This document shows, one piece after another, positions 46,437 to 55,331 of a stretch of 56,241 nt of DNA (positions are counted from its first letter, which is position 1; each line of letters opens with the position of its first letter). Origin of the DNA: Campylobacter jejuni subsp. jejuni 414 (GTDB taxonomy: Bacteria; Campylobacterota; Campylobacteria; Campylobacterales; Campylobacteraceae); the NCBI GenBank assembly GCA_000163995.1, contig CM000855.1:186682-242922 (forward strand), read 5' to 3'. Made by a program: the position numbers and the translations under genes. The notes beneath the pieces are model-generated. The model saw only the letters and a list, made by a program, of their open reading frames with translations, had not been told where the DNA came from and did not search any database.

Positions 46437-47205
46437 ATGTTTTTTTTAGTATGTTCAAGGGACTTTGATTTCTGATTATGACAAATCTTTAATCCATGGT
46501 GCTAAAGAATTGATTGATTTTTTAAATATAAAAAATCTTTCTTATGTCATCATTACTAACAATACAAAAAAACTTGATTTTTTAGAAAAACTACAGCAAA
46601 AAGGTTTGGCTATAAAAGAGAATGCTTATATTGATCCTTTTAGTGTTTTAAAACATATTTTACAACCTTGTAAAGTTGCAGCTTTTGGTGCAGATGAGTT
46701 TGTAAAAAGCCTTGAAAATCTTGGTTTTGAGCTCGATTTTGTAAATCCTAGTGCTGTGCTTGTGGCTAGTTATGATGATTTTAAATTTAAAGATTTTGCG
46801 AGTATGATAGAATTTGCTAGAAGAGAAGTTAGATTTATAGCTATGCATGAAGCTAGCGTTTATAAAAAAGATGGCAGACCTTATCCTGGTGTAGGTAGTA
46901 TTATGGTCATGCTTAAAAATGCTATTGATTTTGAGTATGAGGTTGTGGGTAAGCCTAGCATTGCTTTTTACAAAGAAGCTTTGAATTTGATAAGAAGGCA
47001 AAATTCAAGAATTGATTTTGAAGATATTAGGATTATCAGTGATGATTTTAAAGGAGATTTGCTTAAGGCAAAAGAGCTTGGTATGAAAACCTTGCTTGTT
47101 TTAAGTGGTAAAATAAGCGATACAAAAAGGCTTGATACTGATTTGCTTGATGGAATTTATCCTAGTGTTTTTGAGTTTTTAAAGGAGCTAAAATGTCAAA
47201 TTTAG
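46437..47205 (+). pseudogene. HAD-family hydrolase, frameshifted in the nucleophile codon
   Basis: From 46465 the frame is open: LISDYDKSLIHGAKELIDFL, VIITNNTKK (motif II), PYPGVGSIMVMLK and IISDDFKGDLLKAKELGM (motif IV). This is a NagD/GPH-like HAD phosphatase (Cj0315). The natural ATG at 46437, two bases past the lysA stop, opens MFFL and should run into DVQGTL, the nucleophile motif. Here a T between G and A (TTAGTATGTT instead of TTAGATGTT) breaks the frame inside that Asp codon. A TTG at 46465 could start a product lacking the nucleophile. It overlaps pheA by 13 bases. Confidence 0.78.
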
Positions 47206-48266
47206 AAGAATTTAGAAATAAAATCGATACGGTAGATGATAAAATTTTAGAGCTTTTAAATGAAAGAATGACTTATGTTAAAAGCATAGGTGAGCTTAAA
47301 CAAAGCAGTGGAGGGGCTATTTATCGTCCCGAGCGTGAAAGAGCGATTATCAATCGTTTAAAAAATGCAAATTTAGGACTTTTAGATCAAAACGCTATAG
47401 AAGCAATTTATCAAGAAATTTTTGCGGTTTCAAGAAATTTAGAAATGCCTCAAGCTATAGCTTATTTAGGACCTGAGGGAACTTATACTCATCAAGCAGC
47501 AAGAAGTCGTTTTGGTGCGATGAGTCGTTATATAGCTTTGGCTAATATCGAAGATGTTTTTAAAGAGCTAAGTAATAAAGAAGCAAAATATGGTGTTGTG
47601 CCTATAGAAAACAACACTGAAGGTGCGGTGGGAATCACTTTAGATTGTTTAGGTAAATATAATGAGCTTAAAATTTTTGGTGAAATTTATATGGATATTC
47701 ATCATTCTTTTGTAGGAATTAATGAAAATTTAAAAGAGATAAAACGCATTTATTCACACCCGCAAGGTTATAATCAATGCCGTAAATTTTTAGAAAGTCA
47801 TGAACTTAGCGCTATAGAATTTGTGCCTTCAAAATCTACGGCTAATGCGGCTTATCTAGCTTCACAGGATAAATATGCAGCCGCGATTTGTTCTAAAATA
47901 GCAGCAAAGCTTTATAATGTGCCTGTACTTTTTGATAAAATAGAAGATAATGCAGCTAATAAAACAAGATTTTTGATTTTAAGTGATATTAAAAATCCTA
48001 AAATGCCAAATTGTAAAACTTCTATTTTAGCACACACAGCGCATAAACCTGGCGGGCTTAGCTTTTTATTAGAACAGTTTAAAAAAGAAAATATTAATCT
48101 TACTAAACTTGAATCTCGTCCTATAAAATCAAAAGAATTTTTACATAGTTTTTATATAGATTTTGAAGGGCATATTGATGATGAAAATGTAAAAAAAGCT
48201 TTAAAGGATATACAAGAGATTGTTTGGCTTGGATCTTATTTATCAGGAGAAAAAGATGAAATTTAA
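47193..48266 (+). CDS. pheA: Bifunctional chorismate mutase/prephenate dehydratase (P-protein)
   Basis: Makes phenylpyruvate from chorismate. The 357-residue protein has a chorismate mutase domain (1 to about 88, [19 protein letters not shown]), the dehydratase domain (about 92-275, with [26 protein letters not shown] and NKTRFLIL) and an ACT domain ([18 protein letters not shown], then [11 protein letters not shown]), which binds phenylalanine for feedback. It overlaps hisC by 11 bases. Confidence 0.96.
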   Translation: MSNLEEFRNKIDTVDDKILELLNERMTYVKSIGELKQSSGGAIYRPERERAIINRLKNANLGLLDQNAIEAIYQEIFAVSRNLEMPQAIAYLGPEGTYTHQAARSRFGAMSRYIALANIEDVFKELSNKEAKYGVVPIENNTEGAVGITLDCLGKYNELKIFGEIYMDIHHSFVGINENLKEIKRIYSHPQGYNQCRKFLESHELSAIEFVPSKSTANAAYLASQDKYAAAICSKIAAKLYNVPVLFDKIEDNAANKTRFLILSDIKNPKMPNCKTSILAHTAHKPGGLSFLLEQFKKENINLTKLESRPIKSKEFLHSFYIDFEGHIDDENVKKALKDIQEIVWLGSYLSGEKDEI

Positions 48267-49349
48267 TGAATTTTTAAATCATTTAAGCAATTATGAACCA
48301 GGTAAAGATATAGAAGTTATTGCTAAAGAATATGATGTTAAAGAAGTGATAAAATTGGCAAGCAATGAAAATCCTTTTGGCACTCCACCAAAGGCTATAG
48401 AGAGTTTAAAGCAAAATGCAAATAAAGCCCATCTTTATCCTGATGATAGTATGATAGAGCTTAAAAGTAAATTGGCTCAAAAATACAAAGTTCAAAATGA
48501 AAATATCATCATAGGTGCAGGTAGCGATCAGGTGATTGAATTTGCTATACATTCTAAGCTAAATTCTAAAAATGCTTTTTTGCAAGCTGGAGTTACTTTT
48601 GCTATGTATGAAATTTATGCCAAACAATGCGGTGCAAAATGTTATAAAACTCAAAGTATTACTCATGATTTAAATGAATTTAAAAAGCTTTATGAAGCAC
48701 ATAAAGATGAGATTAAAATTATTTTCTTATGCTTGCCAAACAATCCTTTAGGTGAGTGTTTAGATGCAAGTGAAGTTATTGGGTTTATTAAAGGTGTAGA
48801 TAAGGATTGTTTAATTGTGATTGATGCGGCTTATAATGAATTTGCAAGTTTTAAGGATAGCAAAAAACACTTAGAACCTTATGAGTTGATTAAAAAATTT
48901 GAAAATGTACTTTATTTGGGAACTTTTTCTAAGCTTTATGGACTAGGGGGCTTACGCATTGGTTATGGTATAGCTAATGTTAGTATTATTAGTGCATTTT
49001 ATAAGCTTCGTGCTCCTTTTAATGTGAGCAATCTTGCTTTAAAAGCAGCAGTTGCAGCAATGGATGATGATGAATTTACTAAAAAAACTTTAGAGAATAA
49101 TTTTTCTCAAATGGAGCTTTATAAAAAATTTGCTAAAAAATATAATATTAAAATTATCGATAGCTATACAAATTTCATTACTTATTTTTTTATGAAAAAA
49201 ATAGTACAGATTTGTCTGAAAAATTGCTTAAAAAGGGTATAATAATAAGAAATTTAAAAAGCTATGGTTTAAATGCTATACGCATTACTATAGGAACATC
49301 TTATGAAAATGAAAGATTTTTCACAGAATTTGATAAGATTTTAAATTGA
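48256..49349 (+). pseudogene. hisC: Histidinol-phosphate aminotransferase HisC, frameshifted near the 3' end
   Basis: PLP aminotransferase of histidine synthesis, also often used for phenylalanine and tyrosine, which fits its place behind pheA. Motifs present: [21 protein letters not shown], the PLP Lys in [17 protein letters not shown]. After TNFITYFF the frame breaks. One T added to the T7 run (49185-49191) gives [20 protein letters not shown] and a natural end, 364 residues. The lost segment includes the conserved Arg in NAIRITIG that binds the substrate carboxylate. The ATG at 48256 has AGGAG upstream. Confidence 0.87.
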
Positions 49350-49402
49350 TATAAATCTAAAGTAAAATATGTGAAATTCGCTAAACTAAGGGATGAGAAT
49401 TA

Positions 49403-51085
49403 ATGGATTTTAAAAATATGTTCCATCAAATTGGTCAACTTTATCAAAATTTAACTCGTAAACAGCGTATAGTGATTGCTGCATCTATTGTGGTAGTAGT
49501 CGGGTTTTTGGTTTTTTTGGCTTTATTTCGTGGAAGTGGTGGTAATGCAAATAATGGATATGCAGTTTTAGTTGAAAATGTAAGTCCAAGTTCTTCTGCT
49601 GCTATTGTAGCTAAACTTGAACAAAATAATATTCCTTATAAATTGGAAAGCGAAAATAAAATTTTAGTTCCACAAGATCAAGTTTATCGTCAAAGAATGT
49701 TTATTGCAAGTGAGGGACTTATAAAAGATAGTCGTGTAGGTTTTGAAGCTTTTGATACTCAAGCTTTTGGAGCTACAAGTGAAGAGCAAAAGGTAAAATA
49801 CCAAAGGGCTATAGAAGGCGAACTTGCAAGAACTATTGAAACTTTAGAACCTATACGCAACGCTGTTGTGCATATAGCTTTTCCTAAGGATAGTGTTTTT
49901 ACTGAAAGACAAATTCCACCTACAGCTTCAGTTGTTGTAAATGTTCGTGAAGGTTTGAAGCTTACTAGAAAGCAAATTGATGGTATAAAAAATATTGTTT
50001 CAGCTGCTGTTCCAAAACTTACTAAAGAAAATGTTAAAATTAGTGATCAAAGTGGCGTGCCTTTAGATGAACAAGAAGCGTATGAAGATGATTTAGTTCG
50101 TGCACAAATTAAATTTAAAAGTGATCAAGAAAAAGCTTTAGAAGATAAGATTATAGAAAATTTGGCTCCTTTTGCAGGTGGCATGGATAAAGTGAAAGTA
50201 AGTGTAAATATAGATTTTGATTTTTCCAAGCAAGAATCTCAAAGTGAAATTTATGATCCAAATCCTATAGTGCGCAGTGAGCAAACTTTAAACGAGGAAA
50301 AAACAGGCAGAAAAGATCCAGAAATTCAAGGTGTTCCAGGTGCTGTTTCTAATATAGGTCCTGTTGAAGGACTTGACAATAAGGGTCAAATTGATACTTA
50401 TAAAAAAAATCAAGTTACCACAAACAATGAACTTTCTAAAACTATTACAAATATTAAAAAACAATTTGCAACAGTGTTGCGTACTTCAGCAGCTGTTACT
50501 ATAGATGGAAAATATCAAGATGTGGTTGATGAAAATGGAGATGTAAAAAGTGAGTATGTTCCATTGACTAAAGAAGAGCTTGCAAGTGTTGAAAGTATAG
50601 TGAAAAATACTATTAATTTTAGTGCTACAAGAGGTGATAGTGTTGTAGTGCAAAATTTACCATTTCATCGTGAGTCAATTAGAGTTGAAAGTAAAGTTAA
50701 AACTTTTTATAATCGTTTTGTTGAACCATTTATTCCACCGGTTAAATATTTTATTGCAGCGATTTTACTTTTTATTTTTTACAAAAAAGTTATTGCTCCA
50801 TTTACTCAAAAAATGCTCGAAGATGTTGCAGCACAAGAGGAAATGCAACAAGGTCCAAGTGCTGTTTTAGATGATGCTGAAGATGCTTTAGAGAAATTTA
50901 ATGCAGCTAGGAAAAAAGTTGAAGAACAACTTGGTTTTGGGGATAATTTCAATGAAGATTCTATCCAGTATGAGGTTTTACTTGAAAAATTGCGCGGTCT
51001 AGTAAGTGATAAAGGTGAGGAAATTGCTGCACTTTTACAAAACTTAATCCAAAATGATAGTGAATTTGGCGAAAAGGATATGTGA
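49403..51085 (+). CDS. fliF: Flagellar MS-ring protein FliF
   Basis: A 560-residue protein forming the membrane ring of the flagellar base. A first helix lies at about 22-44. A periplasmic part with ring-building motifs follows (NNIPYKLESENKILVPQDQV and RAIEGELARTIETLEPIRNA), then a low-complexity middle (about 270-360). A second helix (about 447-465, VKYFIAAILLFIFYKKVI) precedes the cytoplasmic C-terminus that binds FliG. First gene of a flagellar set; the stop overlaps the fliG start. Confidence 0.96.
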   Translation: MDFKNMFHQIGQLYQNLTRKQRIVIAASIVVVVGFLVFLALFRGSGGNANNGYAVLVENVSPSSSAAIVAKLEQNNIPYKLESENKILVPQDQVYRQRMFIASEGLIKDSRVGFEAFDTQAFGATSEEQKVKYQRAIEGELARTIETLEPIRNAVVHIAFPKDSVFTERQIPPTASVVVNVREGLKLTRKQIDGIKNIVSAAVPKLTKENVKISDQSGVPLDEQEAYEDDLVRAQIKFKSDQEKALEDKIIENLAPFAGGMDKVKVSVNIDFDFSKQESQSEIYDPNPIVRSEQTLNEEKTGRKDPEIQGVPGAVSNIGPVEGLDNKGQIDTYKKNQVTTNNELSKTITNIKKQFATVLRTSAAVTIDGKYQDVVDENGDVKSEYVPLTKEELASVESIVKNTINFSATRGDSVVVQNLPFHRESIRVESKVKTFYNRFVEPFIPPVKYFIAAILLFIFYKKVIAPFTQKMLEDVAAQEEMQQGPSAVLDDAEDALEKFNAARKKVEEQLGFGDNFNEDSIQYEVLLEKLRGLVSDKGEEIAALLQNLIQNDSEFGEKDM

Positions 51086-52113
51086 TGATAAAGCTAAGCG
51101 AAGAACAAAAAATGGTTTATGATGATTTGTCGATGCCTGAAAAGGTAGCGATATTTCTTATACAACTTGGTGAAGATGCAACAACTTCTGTGTTTTCGCA
51201 TATGGAAATTGATGTAATTACAGAAATTTCACGCTATATTGCCATGGCTAAAAATGTTGATAGATCTGTAGCTACTGCAGTTTTAGAAGAATTTTATACC
51301 TTACTTCAATCAAATCAGTATATTAAAAGTGGCGGTTTGGAATATGCCAAAGAAATACTTTTCCGTACTTTTGGGCCAGAGATTGCAAATAAAATTCTTG
51401 AAAAACTCACTAAGAGTTTGGAAAATAACCAAAATTTTGCCTATTTGGCGCAAATTAAACCACAACAACTTGCAGATTTTATTACCAAAGAGCACCCACA
51501 AACCATTGCTCTTATTTTAGCACATATGGATTCTATTCATGCGGCAGAAACTTTGGAGTATTTTAGTGATGAGTTAAGAGCTGAGGTTGTAATTAGAATG
51601 GCAAATCTTGGTGATATTTCTCCAAATATTATTAAAAGGGTTTCTGCAGTACTTGAAAGCAAGCTTGAAAGTCTTACTTCTTATAAAGTTGAAGTGGGTG
51701 GTCCAAGGGCTGTGGCCGAAGTGCTTAATCGTTTAGGGCAAAAAGCAAGTAAATCAACTATCACTTATATTGAGCAAAGTGATGAACGTTTGGCTGAAAC
51801 AATTAAAGAATTGATGTTTACTTTTGATGATATACAAAAACTTAGCGTCCAAGCTATAAGGGAGATTTTAAAAGTAGCTGATAAGCGTGATTTAATGATA
51901 GGTTTAAAAGGTGCAAGTGAAGAATTAAAGCAAAAATTTTTAGCTAATATGTCTACGCGTGCAAGTGAAGCTTTTCTTGAAGAAATGGGTTTTTTAGGCG
52001 CTGTGCGTGTTAAAGATGTTGAAGATGCACAAAGAAAAGTTGTTGAAGTAGTGCAAAAACTTGCAGAACAAGGACTTGTGCAAACAGGTGATGCGGATGA
52101 AATGATAGAGTAG
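51085..52113 (+). CDS. fliG: Flagellar motor switch protein FliG
   Basis: The 342-residue rotor protein sits on FliF. It is made of N-terminal, middle (EHPQTIALILAHM, the EHPQ motif) and C-terminal domains; the last carries charged torque residues (DDIQKLSVQAIREILKVADK). The ATG at 51085 overlaps the fliF stop (TGATG). A GTG three bases earlier is less likely. FliH follows after 7 bases. Confidence 0.96.
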   Translation: MIKLSEEQKMVYDDLSMPEKVAIFLIQLGEDATTSVFSHMEIDVITEISRYIAMAKNVDRSVATAVLEEFYTLLQSNQYIKSGGLEYAKEILFRTFGPEIANKILEKLTKSLENNQNFAYLAQIKPQQLADFITKEHPQTIALILAHMDSIHAAETLEYFSDELRAEVVIRMANLGDISPNIIKRVSAVLESKLESLTSYKVEVGGPRAVAEVLNRLGQKASKSTITYIEQSDERLAETIKELMFTFDDIQKLSVQAIREILKVADKRDLMIGLKGASEELKQKFLANMSTRASEAFLEEMGFLGAVRVKDVEDAQRKVVEVVQKLAEQGLVQTGDADEMIE

Positions 52114-52120
52114 GTGAGAA

Positions 52121-52951
52121 ATGGTTAATCGTAGTAATGTTATTTCAGGTGGAACTTCAGAACAACATGTTGTTGAAGGATATCGTTTTAAAGTTATTTC
52201 AGAATTTGATAATCATGCAGGAGAAAAAAAGCATACTCAAGCTTTAGATGAAGAAAATGTTAATACGCCTTTAAATGATGAGAAGCCAGTCGAAGATAAT
52301 CAAACCTTTGTCTCTACTCAAGTTAGCCCAGAAGCTCAAGCTCCAGCATTTCAATCAAGTTTTGTTGAAGATTTACTTAAAAAAACAGATGAAATGTCAA
52401 GCAATATTATCAAACTTCAAATGCAAATAGAAAGTCAAGAGAATGAATTTAATAACCGCTTAAATTCGGAACTTGAAAATGCTAAAGAAAAATTTATTAA
52501 AGAGGGTTATGATAAAGCAAAAGAGGAATTTCAAAAGGAATTGAGTGATTTTAAGGATAAGTACTTAAAAAGTATAGCTAAACTCGATAATGCTTGTGAA
52601 AATCTTGAAAATTTCATAGAAAAAAATGAGAAAGAATTGGCAGATACTGCTGTAGATATTGCCAAAGAAGTGATCTTAAAAGAACTTGAGCTAAATTCAA
52701 GTAAAATAGCTTATGCTTTGGCCAAAGATTTAATTGGTGAGCTTAAAGGTGCTAGTGCAATTGAACTTAAAGTTAATACAGAAGATTATGAGTATTTAAA
52801 GGAGCAATTTGGTCAAAATGCTCATATTAAAGTAAGTCTTGATGATGCAATTAGCAAAGGAAGTGTTGTTATTATAAGTGATGCAGGCAATATAGAATCT
52901 AATCTTAATTCTCGTTTGACTAAAATTAAAAAAATGGTGAATAATGAGTAA
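52121..52951 (+). CDS. fliH: Flagellar export ATPase regulator FliH
   Basis: A 276-residue soluble protein of the flagellar export apparatus that binds the FliI ATPase. Residues 1-80 are low in structure. A long helical part (about 85-180, rich in Glu, Lys, Asn) and the V-type ATPase subunit E-like domain (LADTAVDIAKEVILKELELN) follow. Its position behind fliF and fliG is conserved. It overlaps dxs by 8 bases, so dxs is likely co-transcribed. Confidence 0.92.
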   Translation: MVNRSNVISGGTSEQHVVEGYRFKVISEFDNHAGEKKHTQALDEENVNTPLNDEKPVEDNQTFVSTQVSPEAQAPAFQSSFVEDLLKKTDEMSSNIIKLQMQIESQENEFNNRLNSELENAKEKFIKEGYDKAKEEFQKELSDFKDKYLKSIAKLDNACENLENFIEKNEKELADTAVDIAKEVILKELELNSSKIAYALAKDLIGELKGASAIELKVNTEDYEYLKEQFGQNAHIKVSLDDAISKGSVVIISDAGNIESNLNSRLTKIKKMVNNE

Positions 52952-54794
52952 AAAATTTGCCCATAGTCAAGAAGAGTTAGAAAAACTAAGTTTAAAAGAA
53001 TTAGAAAATTTAGCAGCATCTATACGTGAAAAAATTATACAAGTAGTTAGCAAAAATGGTGGACATTTAAGTTCAAATTTGGGTGCTGTAGAACTTAGTA
53101 TAGGAATGCATTTAGTTTTTGATGCAAAAAAAGATCCTTTTATTTTTGATGTATCCCATCAATCTTATACACATAAGCTTTTAAGTGGAAAGGGTGAAAT
53201 ATTTGATACTTTAAGACAGATTAATGGTTTAAGTGGCTATACAAAACCTAGTGAAGGGGATTACTTTGTAGCGGGACATTCAAGCACTTCTATTTCTTTG
53301 GCGGTAGGTGCTTGTAAAGCCATTGCTTTAAAGGGAGAAAAACGCATTCCTATAGCTTTGATTGGAGATGGGGCTTTAAGTGCGGGTATGGCTTATGAGG
53401 CTTTGAATGAATTAGGTGATTCTAAATTTCCTTGCGTGATACTTCTAAATGACAATGAAATGAGCATTTCAAAACCAATCGGAGCGATTTCAAAATATCT
53501 TTCTCAAGCTATGGCAACGCAGTTTTATCAAAGTTTTAAAAAACGTATAGCTAAAATGTTAGATATATTGCCTGATAGTGCCACTTATATGGCTAAACGT
53601 TTTGAAGAAAGTTTTAAACTTATTACTCCTGGACTTTTATTTGAAGAATTAGGGCTTGAATATATTGGGCCTATTGATGGACATAACTTAGGTGAAATTA
53701 TTTCTGTATTAAGACAAGCAAAAGCTATGCAAAAGCCTTGCATGATACATGCTCAAACCATAAAAGGTAAGGGTTATGCTTTGGCCGAAGGAAAGCATGC
53801 TAAATGGCATGGAGTGGGAGCCTTTGATATACATAGTGGAGAGAGTATTAAAAAAAGCAACACTAAAAAATCAGCCACTGAAATTTTTTCTAAGAATTTG
53901 CTTGATTTAGCTTCAAAATATGAAAATATTGTTGGAGTTACAGCGGCTATGCCAAGTGGAACGGGGCTTGATAAGCTTATAGAAAAATATCCAAATCGTT
54001 TTTGGGATGTAGCTATTGCAGAACAACATGCAGTAACTTCTATGGCAGCTATGGCAAAAGAAGGATTTAAACCTTTTATTGCGATTTACAGTACTTTTTT
54101 ACAACGTGCCTATGATCAGGTGATCCATGATTGTGCGATTATGAATTTAAATGTAGTTTTTGCTATGGATAGAGCAGGAATAGTAGGTGAAGACGGAGAG
54201 ACGCATCAAGGTGTTTTTGATGTTAGTTTTTTAGCTCCTTTGCCAAATTTCACTCTTTTAGCTCCAAGAGATGAGCAAATGATGCAAAATATAATGGAGT
54301 ATGCTTATTTGCATCAAGGACCTATTGCTTTTCGCTATCCTAGAGGGAGTTTTATTTTAGATAAAGAATTTGATCCTTGTGAAATAAAGCTTGGTAAGGC
54401 GCAATGGCTCATAAAAAATAATAGCGAAATTGCTTTTTTAGGTTATGGGCAAGGTGTAGCAAAAGCGTGGCAAGTCTTAAGAGCCTTACAAGAAATGGGT
54501 AATAATGCTAATTTGATCGATTTAATTTTTGCTAAACCTTTGGATGAGGAGCTTTTATGTGAGCTTGCTAAAAAAAGTAAAATTTGGTTTATTTTTAGCG
54601 AAAATGTTAAAATTGGTGGCATAGAGACTTTGATTAATAATTTTTTACAAAGATATGATTTGCATGTAAAAGTTGTTAGCTTTGAGTATGAAGATAAATT
54701 TATCGAACATGGCAAAACAAGTGAAGTGGAAAAAAACTTACAAAAAGATGTCAATAGTTTATTGACAAAAGTTTTAAATTTTTATATCAAATAA
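52944..54794 (+). CDS. dxs: 1-Deoxy-D-xylulose-5-phosphate synthase
   Basis: First step of the MEP isoprenoid pathway, also feeding thiamine and pyridoxal synthesis. The 616-residue enzyme has the thiamine-diphosphate motif GDGALSAGMAYEALNELG, the His-rich active site (FDVSHQSYTHK, VAGHSSTSIS), the Glu in the second domain (VAIAEQHAVTSMAAMA) and DRAGIVGEDGETHQG. It is coupled to fliH by overlap and ends in a strong hairpin. Confidence 0.96.
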   Translation: MSKKFAHSQEELEKLSLKELENLAASIREKIIQVVSKNGGHLSSNLGAVELSIGMHLVFDAKKDPFIFDVSHQSYTHKLLSGKGEIFDTLRQINGLSGYTKPSEGDYFVAGHSSTSISLAVGACKAIALKGEKRIPIALIGDGALSAGMAYEALNELGDSKFPCVILLNDNEMSISKPIGAISKYLSQAMATQFYQSFKKRIAKMLDILPDSATYMAKRFEESFKLITPGLLFEELGLEYIGPIDGHNLGEIISVLRQAKAMQKPCMIHAQTIKGKGYALAEGKHAKWHGVGAFDIHSGESIKKSNTKKSATEIFSKNLLDLASKYENIVGVTAAMPSGTGLDKLIEKYPNRFWDVAIAEQHAVTSMAAMAKEGFKPFIAIYSTFLQRAYDQVIHDCAIMNLNVVFAMDRAGIVGEDGETHQGVFDVSFLAPLPNFTLLAPRDEQMMQNIMEYAYLHQGPIAFRYPRGSFILDKEFDPCEIKLGKAQWLIKNNSEIAFLGYGQGVAKAWQVLRALQEMGNNANLIDLIFAKPLDEELLCELAKKSKIWFIFSENVKIGGIETLINNFLQRYDLHVKVVSFEYEDKFIEHGKTSEVEKNLQKDVNSLLTKVLNFYIK

Positions 54795-54817
54795 TAAAAA
54801 ATATTATTTGATATAAA
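54781..54817 (+). terminator. 16-base perfect inverted repeat at the dxs end, likely terminator
   Basis: TTTATATCAAATAATA (54781-54796) and TATTATTTGATATAAA (54802-54817) pair exactly with a five-A loop. The dxs stop codon is inside the left arm. The T-rich CTTCTTTTA follows. The stem is AT-only, but its length compensates. It separates the flagellar/dxs unit from perR, and might also contribute to perR control, since it lies about 60 bases before perR. Confidence 0.6.
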
Positions 54818-54874
54818 CTTCTTTTAATAAAAATTTTATTATCATTTTCACTTAAAAAAGCAAGGAATAAATAA

Positions 54875-55285
54875 ATGGAATTACTACAAATGCTTAAAAA
54901 ACACGAGTTAAAAGCTACCCCGCAAAGATTATGTGTTTTAAAAATTTTAAAAAGACATGAACATCCTAATATTGACGAATTGTATGCAGAAATTAAAAAA
55001 GAATACCCTTCAATCTCTTTAGCAACGGTTTATAAAAATCTTAATACTTTACAAGAACAAGGCTTGGTTGTTGAAATTAATGTTTTAAATCAAAAAACTT
55101 GCTATGATATTTATGAAGAAGAACATATTCATGTGATTTGTGCTAAATGCGGTAATATAGAGGATTTAAGTTTTAAAGAAGCCAAGTTTTATGAATATCA
55201 AGAGCATTTAGAAAAAAAGATAGGCAATTTAATTAATCATTTATCTGTTTGTGCTTATGTTGATAGTTGTAAAAAGTGTCATTAA
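54875..55285 (+). CDS. perR: Peroxide stress regulator PerR (Fur family)
   Basis: A 136-residue metalloregulator. The winged helix has the recognition part YPSISLATVYKNLNTLQEQG (about 47-66). The metal part has HIHVICAKCGNIEDL and CVYV-like CAYVDSCKKCH, giving two CxxC pairs for structural zinc. In C. jejuni PerR represses peroxide defence genes such as katA and ahpC, and itself. Fur is the main alternative, but its neighbourhood differs. AAGGA stands before the ATG. Confidence 0.92.
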   Translation: MELLQMLKKHELKATPQRLCVLKILKRHEHPNIDELYAEIKKEYPSISLATVYKNLNTLQEQGLVVEINVLNQKTCYDIYEEEHIHVICAKCGNIEDLSFKEAKFYEYQEHLEKKIGNLINHLSVCAYVDSCKKCH

Positions 55286-55296
55286 GCAAAATAAGG

Positions 55297-55331
55297 TTAA
55301 AATAACCCATATATTTTAAGGGTTATTTTAA
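55297..55331 (+). terminator. 12-base hairpin between perR and the next gene, overlapping the next start
   Basis: TTAAAATAACCC (55297-55308) and GGGTTATTTTAA (55320-55331) pair exactly around 11 bases. It looks like the perR terminator, ending in TTTTAA. The right arm also contains the ribosome site (AAGGG) and the first base of the following ATG, so in any read-through transcript the start would be covered. Confidence 0.65.
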
